DNA of 21,556 nucleotides, taken from Bacilli bacterium (GTDB lineage Bacteria > Bacillota_I > Bacilli_A > RFN20 > CAG-288). This document shows positions 14,956-21,553 of this stretch, piece by piece. Each line of letters starts with the position of its first letter. The stretch's first letter is position 1. Under the pieces are notes generated by a model. It was not told where the DNA came from. It saw nothing but the letters and a program-made list of their open reading frames with translations, and did not search any database. The stretch is from contig CAAFJQ010000051.1 in NCBI GenBank assembly GCA_900763245.1, forward strand, positions 1 to 21,556, read 5' to 3'. A program made the translations under genes and the position numbers.

Positions 14956-14979
14956 ACACGGAGCAATCCGTGTTTTTTT
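14956..14979 (+). terminator. Terminator of the tRNA unit (copy B of duplicated hairpin)
   Basis: ACACGGA pairs with TCCGTGT (7 bp) around the tetraloop GCAA, followed by seven T. The same hairpin recurs at 16460-16482, beyond the ATPase gene, and its left half repeats the 5' edge of tRNA-Ser (14851-14860). Confidence 0.85.
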
Positions 14980-15031
14980 GTTTCGATGTCTATCACCAAA
15001 CAAATCCAACGGCGTGTCCTACCTGCTATTT

Positions 15032-15093
15032 TTTTAGGAATGCAAGTTAAAAAATTCTATAAAATCAAAAGTTTCTGACTTGCATTCCCAAAA
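15032..15093. repeat. Long inverted repeat upstream of ATPase 1
   Basis: TTTTAGGAATGCAAGT (15032-15047) and ACTTGCATTCCCAAAA (15078-15093) are inverted over 16 bases with one mismatch, around a 30-base AT-rich loop. It ends 3 bases before the -35 box of the ATPase gene. There is no T-tract on the outer side of either strand, so it is not a terminator; an operator or structured leader is more likely. Confidence 0.7.
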
Positions 15094-15096
15094 GTC

Positions 15097-15125
15097 TTGC
15101 TCGTTTACCTTCCTTATGCTATATT
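15097..15125 (+). promoter_or_regulatory. Promoter of ATPase 1
   Basis: TTGCTC (15097-15102), 17 bases, then TATATT (15120-15125) preceded by TGC, an extended -10. Confidence 0.6.
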
Positions 15126-15149
15126 TTTAGTATAAATAGGAGAACAGTT

Positions 15150-16379
15150 ATGAGCGAACTTATAAATCGTCCTGAATACCTCAGGCAACTGATTGAGAAC
15201 AAGGATATTGATTTAGTGAAAATAATCACTGGCATTCGTAGATGCGGCAAGTCTTCTCTGTTAGATTTGTTTCACCAATATCTTTTACAGAATGGTGTAC
15301 CTGAAATAAATATTATCCATTTGAATCTGGAATCGCTACAATATCGAAAACTTACAGATTATCTCAGTTTTTATGATTATGTATCAGAGCGTATTCCAAA
15401 AACAGGGAAAACCTATTTGATTTTCGACGAATTGCAGGGAATTGAACATTGGGAAAAAGCAGTTGAATCCTTCCGCTTGGATTTTAACGTAGATATCTAT
15501 ATTACAGGTTCAAACGCCTATTTATTATCCACAGAATTATCAACCTTGCTTTCTGGAAGATATATGGAAATACGGATGTTGCCATTATCTTTCAAAGAAT
15601 TTTTAGACTTTTATCACTTTGAAGCATCAATCAGCAACGAAGAAAAGTTCCAAAAGTACCTTCAGTTTGGAGGCATGCCGATTTTAAGAGAATATAAGTT
15701 CAACGAAGCAAGAAGCAATCAGGCTCTTGAAGGAATCTATTCGACAATCGTCTTAAAAGACATTTTGCTCCGCAATCCTCAGACTGATCAATCTACCTTA
15801 GAAAAGCTTATCTTGTTCCTTTGTTCGAATATTGGAAGCATCACTTCACCAAACAGTATTGGAAATTCCTTATCTCATGAAGGAAATATAGATAATGTCA
15901 AAAGCAAAAACATCGCCAATAAAACAGTTGACAAATATCTTAACATGCTTCATGAAGCATTCTTTTTTTCTCCAGTCAGACGATATGATATGAAAGGGAA
16001 ACAATTCCTGAAAACGTTAGAAAAGAACTATATCATCGATTTAGGATTTCGAAACATGTTATTAGGTTATCGCGATGCAGATAGAGGACATATCCTGGAA
16101 AACGTTGTATATTTAGAACTTCTCCGAAGAGATTATCATGTATATATCGGCAAAATCGGAGATCTTGAAACTGATTTCGTAGCAGAAAAACCAAATGAAA
16201 AATTATATATTCAAGTAACAGAGACCATGCAGTCTATAGAGACTCGTAAGCGTGAACTCAGACCATTGCAGATGATTGATGATAATTATGAGAAAATAGT
16301 TTTGTCTATGGATAAGAGTTATATCAATTCTTATGAAGGCATTAAATCCTTGAATCTGATTGATTGGTTATTAAAGTAA
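15150..16379 (+). CDS. AAA_14/DUF4143 family ATPase (ATPase 1)
   Basis: The 409-residue protein has an N-terminal P-loop ATPase domain with Walker A GIRRCGKSS (28-36), Walker B YLIFDELQ (Asp93, Glu94), sensor TGSN (119-122) and SGRY (135-138). A helical linker and a C-terminal DUF4143 domain of PD-(D/E)xK fold follow. In that domain Asp342 is kept, but the expected E-x-K reads Gln355-Val-Thr357, so nuclease activity looks lost. Such ATPases are very common accessory genes in gut anaerobes; their function is not established. AGGAGA precedes the ATG by about 7 bases. The gene is monocistronic and bracketed by two copies of one terminator. Confidence 0.88.
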   Translation: MSELINRPEYLRQLIENKDIDLVKIITGIRRCGKSSLLDLFHQYLLQNGVPEINIIHLNLESLQYRKLTDYLSFYDYVSERIPKTGKTYLIFDELQGIEHWEKAVESFRLDFNVDIYITGSNAYLLSTELSTLLSGRYMEIRMLPLSFKEFLDFYHFEASISNEEKFQKYLQFGGMPILREYKFNEARSNQALEGIYSTIVLKDILLRNPQTDQSTLEKLILFLCSNIGSITSPNSIGNSLSHEGNIDNVKSKNIANKTVDKYLNMLHEAFFFSPVRRYDMKGKQFLKTLEKNYIIDLGFRNMLLGYRDADRGHILENVVYLELLRRDYHVYIGKIGDLETDFVAEKPNEKLYIQVTETMQSIETRKRELRPLQMIDDNYEKIVLSMDKSYINSYEGIKSLNLIDWLLK

Positions 16380-16459
16380 TCAGAAGATTTCTACCCTTTT
16401 GAAAGCATAATCATATTCAGCATAAAGGATAAATCTCTTATGCTTGTCCAAAGGAAATT

Positions 16460-16482
16460 ACACGGAGCAATCCGTGTTTTTT
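16460..16482 (+). terminator. Terminator after ATPase 1 (copy C of duplicated hairpin)
   Basis: ACACGGA and TCCGTGT around GCAA, then a run of six T. It is identical to the tRNA terminator at 14956-14979 across stem, loop and T-tract start. The remaining gap from 16380 shows only a weak 7-bp inverted repeat (AGCATAA/TTATGCT). Confidence 0.82.
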
Positions 16483-16552
16483 CTTTGTTTCCATTGAACC
16501 ACGCCATTGAACGTTGTAACATTGTTATAAATATATGGAGGAGTCGCAAGCA

Positions 16553-16735
16553 ATGATCACAATTGATTATTCCCAGTTCAAAAGAGGCCTTGATTCATTT
16601 GTAAATAAGGTAACTGAAAATCAAGAAACAATCCTTATCACAAGAAAAGACAATCAGAACGTTGTCATGATTTCAGAAAAAGCTTTTAATGATCTCCTCG
16701 AAAAAGTCCATTTGACAAATACTAACGTCAATTAA
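16553..16735 (+). CDS. YefM/Phd-family antitoxin-like protein (orphan)
   Basis: The 60-residue protein begins MITIDYSQFKRGLDSFVNKV and continues with ETILITRKDNQNVVMISEKAFNDLLE, the usual layout of the Phd/YefM antitoxin fold: DNA-binding N-terminal half, then a toxin-neutralising tail. The ATG at 16553 follows GGAGGAG by nine bases; an in-frame ATG at 16535 overlaps that box and is rejected. YefM antitoxins normally precede a YoeB/RelE toxin, but the next 220 bases contain no toxin frame, so it is an orphan. It may act as an anti-addiction gene or be a remnant. Confidence 0.78.
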   Translation: MITIDYSQFKRGLDSFVNKVTENQETILITRKDNQNVVMISEKAFNDLLEKVHLTNTNVN

Positions 16736-16896
16736 GATCAGCTTAAAAAAACAACAACCAATCAGAAAAGCAGATGACAACCAAAGAGAATCAGTATGGC
16801 TGCTTCATTCACTGTTAACCTAATCATTATTCTATTTGGAAGGTGAACTGCAATCACATAGAAAGCATCTCTTTCAATTGGATTGAAGAAAGCAAC

Positions 16897-16944
16897 AAAA
16901 GTAGGTAGAATTAATTCAACTAGAATTTATTCTACCTACTTTTT
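16897..16944. terminator. Long near-perfect hairpin directly before a ribosome binding site
   Basis: Arms at 16897-16917 and 16923-16943 pair over 21 bp with a single mismatch around the loop AACTA, starting AAAAGTAGGTAG and ending CTACCTACTTTT. A T-tract ends at 16944 and GGAGG (16945-16949) follows at once. It has the form of a bidirectional intrinsic terminator or attenuator. The rest of the gap 16736-16896 shows no recognisable gene. Confidence 0.7.
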
Positions 16945-16958
16945 GGAGGATGTCGGTT

Positions 16959-17261
16959 ATGATCAATGGCAATCTTAGTCAGTTTTTAGATACAGGATGG
17001 TGGAATGCGGATGCTACTATCTATTACAAAGACCATATCTATTTCTTAGATGGAGCCTTTAATGATAAACATCAAATGCAGCTTTCAATCAGAAAGTGGA
17101 GAGCTAAAAATATTGACAATAAAATCTATGAGAATGTTCTAGATTCAAATGGCAATCTCATAGATTACAAAGAATTTAAAATAGAAGCTGCGACTGAAGA
17201 ACTTTTCACTCATAGAAACAAAATCGGGAAGCAACGAATATCATCTATCTCAAGCATATGA
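16959..17261 (+). pseudogene. 5' fragment of a hypothetical gene, run into a HipA remnant
   Basis: The 100-codon frame starts at the ATG nine bases after GGAGG (an ATG at 16950 touches that box). Residues 1 to about 74 (TGWWNADATIYYKDHIYF and RKWRAKNIDNKIYE) look like a real small protein and resemble, from memory, small hypothetical proteins of Clostridia; I cannot name the family. From about 17185 the same DNA encodes the conserved KNFSL and AYD motifs of HipA in a different frame, so the last 25 codons are out-of-frame read-through and the gene is truncated. Confidence 0.5.
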
Positions 17262-17532
17262 TATGCTGCCTGTCAACATCATCATCAAAGAAGATAAGGA
17301 TGAGTTTGCTCTTTCCATGAATGGCAAAAAACGTAATCTCAGAAAGAAAGATTTCATGATTTTTGCAGAGAACTGCAACATCAATCAAAAGTCAGCTGAA
17401 AAGATCATCAATAAAGTCATATCGATGAAAGACACCTATCTTAAAATGTGTCAGGAATCCTATCTACCTGATGAAATGAAGGCTTCATTAGAAGAGCTTA
17501 TCTGTAAAAGGATCAGTGTTCTTTGCAAGTGA
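17185..17532 (+). pseudogene. HipA C-terminal remnant
   Basis: The frame from 17185 (just after an in-frame TAG) to the stop at 17532 reads LKNFSLIE, then LSQAYDMLPVNIII, then MNGKKRNLRKKDF and a helical tail with LPDEMKASLEELI. These correspond to the HipA kinase catalytic loop (KNFS), the metal-binding Asp (AYD) and the C-terminal helices. The first two thirds of HipA, including the ATP-binding lobe, are missing, and there is no ribosome binding site before the only internal ATG (17263). HipA toxins phosphorylate translation factors such as GltX. This stump cannot be an active kinase. Confidence 0.75.
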
Positions 17533-17573
17533 TCATTTGAATTCAAGCAACACTTGCTGTCATATCTTTTAGG

Positions 17574-17604
17574 GAATAGAAGGCTTTGGCTTCTATTCTT
17601 TTTT
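17574..17604 (+). terminator. Intrinsic terminator after the HipA remnant
   Basis: GAATAGAAG pairs with CTTCTATTC (9 bp) around GCTTTGG, followed by six T. It insulates the next promoter from upstream transcription. Confidence 0.85.
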
Positions 17605-17651
17605 GATTGTTTGCTTTCAGCAGAGAATCACAAAAAGGAGGTCGAAAAAGA

Positions 17652-17737
17652 AAAAGTCACTCCGAATTTAGACCAAATCAGTTGAAAAGTCACTCCGAAT
17701 TTAGTAGAATTCTTATGAAAAGTCACTCCGAATTTAG
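17652..17737 (+). repeat. Three phased 20-bp direct repeats (33-bp period)
   Basis: AAAAGTCACTCCGAATTTAG occurs three times without change at 17652-17671, 17685-17704 and 17718-17737. The two spacers are 13 bases each and differ in sequence. Copy 2 fills the space between the -35 and -10 boxes of the following gene, copy 1 lies upstream and copy 3 begins at the predicted transcription start. A strong AAGGAGGT at 17635-17642 just before copy 1 has no start codon after it. Confidence 0.95.
17682..17710 (+). promoter_or_regulatory. Promoter of ATPase 2, interlocked with the repeats
   Basis: TTGAAA (17682-17687), 17 bases, TAGAAT (17705-17710); each box matches consensus in five of six positions. 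Confidence 0.65.
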
Positions 17738-17753
17738 AGAAAAGAGGTGAAAC

Positions 17754-19139
17754 ATGTATTTAAAAAGGCATATTGATACAGATCTACTGAAGTGGAAAAA
17801 CGATCCGGACAAGAAGCCATGTCTTCTTTTTGGTATTCGCCAATCAGGAAAAACTGAGTCCTTGCTTCATTTTGGAAAAGAAAATTATAAGCATGTTATC
17901 TACATCAACTTCTGGAATGATAAAGAATACGCACAGATTTTCAGCAATTCTATTGAAGTTGATCACATCATCTCTTTGATTTCTTTGCGTTTTCCTGATA
18001 CACCTATTGAAGAAAAGAATACTCTTTTGATTTTCGATGAAATTCAGGACTGCCCTAGAGCAAGGTTATCTCTTAAGAACTTTGCATTGGATAAAAGATA
18101 TGATGTCATCGCAAGCGGGTCCTTCTTAGGAATCAACGGTTACAACTTAGGAGAAGCTGTTCCCTCTCCAGTCGGATATGAACAAATCCTCACAATGAAA
18201 GCAATGGATTTTGAGGAATTCTTATGGGCAAATGGATATACAGAAGACCAGCTTGAAATCCTTGAAAAACATTTTGATGATTTCACTCCTATGGATCCTT
18301 ACTCTCACTCTCTGTTTAGAAAGCTCTATTCTTTATACCTTTGTATCGGCGGATACCCAAAGGCCGTCTTAGAATATGTAGAGAAAAAGAATCTTCTGAA
18401 TTCTTTGAATATCGTCAAAGACAACATTCAAGAAATCCAGAAAGAATTCGGAAGAAGAATAGACAAAAACGGAGATCCTATTTTCAAACCATCCGAAGTA
18501 GCAAGGATCCATTCTGCTTTTTCTCTCATTCCGTTTTTCCTGGCAAAAGAAAACAAAAGATACATCGTCTCAAAAATAGATAGCGGAAATTCAATAGACA
18601 AAAAAGATGCCCTTGACTACCTAGTCGATGCAGGTCTTGTCAAGAAAGTATACAACCTAATTCTCCCTTCTCTTCCTCATGAAGCCAATAGAATTGCTTC
18701 TCAGTTCAAGCTTTTCCCCTGTGATATCGGCATTCTTATTTCGTTGTTCGGATACAATACCGCATTAGGAATCCTAAACGGCAATCTCGATCAGAACAAG
18801 GGTGCTATTTATGAAGCTGCGGTATTTGATTCGCTTTATAAATCTGATATGGACGTTTACTACTTTGCAAAAGAAAGCGGACTGGAAGTCGATTTTGTCA
18901 TCTCTTATTTACAAGAGCCTTATCTTCTGGAAGTAAAAGCGAGAAACGGAAACTGCAAGTCTTCTAAGACTATTATGAAGAACAAGGAAAAGTACGGAGA
19001 TATCAAACTCATCAAAATCAGCGACAACAACATCGGAAAAGAGGGAGATATCATCACTCTCCCTCACTATATGACATATCTGCTTGGAAAGAAAGATAAA
19101 GAATACAGAAACAAAATATTAGAAAGCTTCGTTATCTAG
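17754..19139 (+). CDS. AAA_14/DUF4143 family ATPase with intact PD-(D/E)xK motif (ATPase 2)
   Basis: The 461-residue protein has Walker A GIRQSGKT (27-34), Walker B LLIFDEIQ (Asp95, Glu96), sensor-like ASGSF (120-124) and a C-terminal DUF4143 domain. The nuclease-like motif is complete: Glu354 in IYEAAV, Asp380 in LEVDF and Glu393-Val-Lys395 in LLEVKAR. This differs from ATPase 1, where the E-x-K is lost. GAGGTG lies four bases before the ATG. The gene is alone, with a terminator before it and a triple-repeat promoter. The biological role of the family is unknown; defence, nucleic-acid processing or partner-specific roles are all possible. Confidence 0.88.
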   Translation: MYLKRHIDTDLLKWKNDPDKKPCLLFGIRQSGKTESLLHFGKENYKHVIYINFWNDKEYAQIFSNSIEVDHIISLISLRFPDTPIEEKNTLLIFDEIQDCPRARLSLKNFALDKRYDVIASGSFLGINGYNLGEAVPSPVGYEQILTMKAMDFEEFLWANGYTEDQLEILEKHFDDFTPMDPYSHSLFRKLYSLYLCIGGYPKAVLEYVEKKNLLNSLNIVKDNIQEIQKEFGRRIDKNGDPIFKPSEVARIHSAFSLIPFFLAKENKRYIVSKIDSGNSIDKKDALDYLVDAGLVKKVYNLILPSLPHEANRIASQFKLFPCDIGILISLFGYNTALGILNGNLDQNKGAIYEAAVFDSLYKSDMDVYYFAKESGLEVDFVISYLQEPYLLEVKARNGNCKSSKTIMKNKEKYGDIKLIKISDNNIGKEGDIITLPHYMTYLLGKKDKEYRNKILESFVI

Positions 19140-19235
19140 AAAGAAATTACTTATAACAATCCAATGAATATCATAAGGTTGTCTAGATGCTCATGTTGTA
19201 TTCCGCATCTTATAGTCCGCTTAAGCAGCATATAA

Positions 19236-19973
19236 TTACCTCTTTGTTCGTAATGTAATATTTGTTTTTTCTTTGATCAGTTCTTTTATCTTTTTATCCA
19301 CAGCTCTGCGCGCTGCATATCTAAACAAACAGCTCTCATCCACCACAAACATAGAAAACGCCTCTTCATATATATTTGGATATTCGCTTTCGCTGATAGT
19401 ATCTGACAATAACGAGTCTGCTACTACATCAACAAGCAATTTTTCCAGCCGTGTATGCCATGGAATCACAGAGTTTTTTGGCGCTTCTGTTGTTAGCTTG
19501 TTAATAACAATCATATTATCGCTCCAGTACTGATGATACATTTCTAATGTCGGGTTAATAAACACCTTTCCAAAATACTGGCTTTTTAACATCTCAAACA
19601 CAAATTCCATCGCATCAGGCTCTACAGACAAAAACAAAACATTATGTGCAAGTTGATGATTTACAAAATCATTGAACTGAATTAACTCCATAAGCGAGAA
19701 ATTCACTAAAGGGTATTGTTTCTGTATCAAAGCAGCAACATCTACAGCCAGAGCAAAATATTCATGATTATATGATTTTGTATTATTATCAGGAAAACAG
19801 TACAAGCCTTTGCCAACACGAGCAAGCTTTCCTTCTTCAACCATCATTGAAAAACTTTTATAAAAGGAAGAATCGCTCAACGCATATCCAGCATTGCGGA
19901 ACGATTGTAGCACCTGATGTCTGGTAAAGTTTCTTTGGTTCTGTACGCCTTCAAAATATCGCGAATCAGTCAT
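19236..19973 (-). CDS. AbiEi-like (DUF6577-type) antitoxin/regulator, orphan
   Basis: The 245-residue protein opens with a winged helix (about 15-60, FTRHQVLQSF and GKLARVGKGLYCF), then a mixed domain with FVNHQLAHNVLFLSVEPDAMEFVFEML, NPTLEMYHQYW, IVINKLTTEAPK and PWHTRLEKLLVDVVAD. This layout matches AbiEi-type antitoxins of type IV systems, and the text is like the DUF6577 family as I remember it. AbiEi represses its own promoter and opposes the nucleotidyltransferase toxin AbiEii. No AbiEii gene follows; the next gene downstream is convergent. GGAGGAGG precedes the ATG. A 20-bp perfect inverted repeat just upstream is a likely operator. The 96-bp gap to ATPase 2 holds no clear element. Confidence 0.75.
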   Translation of the reverse strand: MTDSRYFEGVQNQRNFTRHQVLQSFRNAGYALSDSSFYKSFSMMVEEGKLARVGKGLYCFPDNNTKSYNHEYFALAVDVAALIQKQYPLVNFSLMELIQFNDFVNHQLAHNVLFLSVEPDAMEFVFEMLKSQYFGKVFINPTLEMYHQYWSDNMIVINKLTTEAPKNSVIPWHTRLEKLLVDVVADSLLSDTISESEYPNIYEEAFSMFVVDESCLFRYAARRAVDKKIKELIKEKTNITLRTKR

Positions 19974-19989
19974 ACACCTCCTCCATCTA

Positions 19990-20034
19990 ATTATTATTAC
20001 GGCAGTAAACGCTATTTACTGCCGTAATAATAAT
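19990..20034. promoter_or_regulatory. 20-bp perfect inverted repeat, likely AbiEi-like operator
   Basis: Arms at 19990-20009 (ending TTACGGCAGTAAA) and 20015-20034 (starting TTTACTGCCGTAA) are perfectly complementary over 20 bases around CGCTA. It lies 17 bases before the ATG of the AbiEi-like gene. I could not fix a clear -35/-10 pair; TACTAT on the minus strand near 20046-20051 is one -10 candidate. The rest of the gap to 20167 shows no gene. Confidence 0.85.
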
Positions 20035-20167
20035 CCTTATGTATAGTATGACAGGCATTTCCGATTCTCTTTTGCAAGAGATATCCTTTCTCTCACGTTA
20101 TATATCTTGTTAAGAAGAACTTAAAAGTGCCGAGAAATCCAATGTCAAACAAGATGATTGCTGTTCT

Positions 20168-21553
20168 TTACATCTTCTGGTACATGTCATCTAATGTATA
20201 GAAAAGATATGGATATGTCTTCTTTGTTCTGAATCCGCTTTTTGAAATGAACCCATACTGAACAGGTTTCAATGATGTCATTGAAACTTGGGTTATTTCT
20301 TCCTCGATGATACTTTCATCAATGGGTTCATTTGTATATTTGCATTCAAAGAAGACATATCCGTCTTTTGTCTTTCCGACAACATCAAACAAGCCTTTCT
20401 TCTTTTCTTTTGGATTATCATACCAATAGGTGCCAATATCCAAAAGAAGCGGGGTCATATTCCCTTTCTTGTTCATTCGTATCAGGAACTGCTTGGAGAT
20501 TTCTTCAAACGCCTTTGGAATAAAGGAAGTCTCAAAATCATGATGGATGAAATGATCGTAAAATGCATCATCATCCAATATCTGATGTGCGGATTCGTTA
20601 CGATAGATGTAGTTATAATAGAATCTCACACAGTAATCACTGATCCGATATCCCGATTTCTGTTTGTCGTTTTTATTGTTGATAGGAGAAACATATTCGA
20701 TAAGATCCATTTTTATCAGTTTTTGTAAAATCGTGTTCAATGCAGGCGAAGAATCAACATGTGACTTTGAAAAGATATCCGAGTAATGGAAAGCCCCTAA
20801 AGCAATGCTTTCAAAGACAACATTGGCATTGTTGACTTTTCTGAGTTCCTGTTTCAAGTATGTATCCAGGAATTCTCTTAAACCGGAGAACTGTCCACTG
20901 ATCAGTCTGATGATATTTTCCCTGGCACTGATTTTCTCATCGATCTGTGCGTTATAGTAGGGCACTCCTCCAAAAGCAGAATACAGTCTTACTTTGTCTT
21001 CATTGGAAAAGCCAGGATAGAATTTGGAAGAATCATAATAATCCATCTGTTTTAGAAGAAGAGAGGACTGAAATCTCATATAGAGCGGGCTATTTGAACT
21101 CAATACATCTTCCATAGTAGAGATGCTGCTTCCTAAAAGGAAGAACTTCATATTGCAGGTCAAAGAATAGTCATCGATGATATTCTGAATCTTTGAATCA
21201 CATCCATCGATGATGGTTCTAAGATATGGATATTCATCCAATACCAAAATCATCGGATGTTCTTTTGAATATTCGAAAAGATAACGGACTGCATCCAAAA
21301 AGCCATCAAAAGCAAGATAGGGATTTTTCAAAGTTATCCTAATAAGAGAAGTAAACATTTCAAGATTATCATGTTCTGTAGATTCTTTACATTGATAGAT
21401 GATATAAGGAAGAGCGCTGTCAAATACACATTTACGTACAAGTTCTGTCTTTCCCATACGTCTTCTTCCATAAATGACACAGCCCTGATATCCATCTTTC
21501 TGTAACATATTATGAATGATTTTCTGTTCTTGTTCTCTTCCGATGAATTCCAT
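20168..21553 (-). CDS. ATPase_2/DUF234 family ATPase (ATPase 3)
   Basis: The 461-residue protein starts MEFIGREQEQK, the usual opening of archaeal-type ATPases, and has Walker A GRRRMGKT (29-36), Walker B ILVLDEYPYL (Asp106, Glu107) and sensor-like LLGSSIS. A winged-helix-like middle part (about 250-310, YSDIFSKSHVDSSPALNTIL) and the DUF234 C-terminal domain follow. The latter shows a PD-(D/E)xK-like pattern, Asp390 in LFDVVG and Glu403-Cys-Lys405 in FFECKYT. The ATG is 3 bases from the window end, so the ribosome binding site is not visible, but the N-terminus looks complete. The function of the family is unknown. Confidence 0.85.
   Translation of the reverse strand: MEFIGREQEQKIIHNMLQKDGYQGCVIYGRRRMGKTELVRKCVFDSALPYIIYQCKESTEHDNLEMFTSLIRITLKNPYLAFDGFLDAVRYLFEYSKEHPMILVLDEYPYLRTIIDGCDSKIQNIIDDYSLTCNMKFFLLGSSISTMEDVLSSNSPLYMRFQSSLLLKQMDYYDSSKFYPGFSNEDKVRLYSAFGGVPYYNAQIDEKISARENIIRLISGQFSGLREFLDTYLKQELRKVNNANVVFESIALGAFHYSDIFSKSHVDSSPALNTILQKLIKMDLIEYVSPINNKNDKQKSGYRISDYCVRFYYNYIYRNESAHQILDDDAFYDHFIHHDFETSFIPKAFEEISKQFLIRMNKKGNMTPLLLDIGTYWYDNPKEKKKGLFDVVGKTKDGYVFFECKYTNEPIDESIIEEEITQVSMTSLKPVQYGFISKSGFRTKKTYPYLFYTLDDMYQKM

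Noticed and set aside
16736..16896. Remnant of a YoeB/RelE toxin after the antitoxin
   Set aside because: One frame reads L-E-G-E-L, slightly like the YoeB C-terminal LKGEL, but the match is five residues with stops nearby and no further similarity.
17652..17737. Triple repeat as a CRISPR array
   Set aside because: Repeats are 20 bases and spacers only 13, the spacers are too short, no cas gene is near, and the repeats interlock with a promoter.
17607..17750. Short open frame reading K-S-H-S-E-F three times through the repeats
   Set aside because: The 33-bp period keeps the frame open by chance. The only start is a TTG just after the upstream terminator's T-tract, with no ribosome binding site, and the spacers are unrelated.
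19184..19212. Terminator between ATPase 2 and the AbiEi-like gene
   Set aside because: AGATGC and GCATCT pair over only 6 bp with a 14-base loop and no T-tract on either strand.
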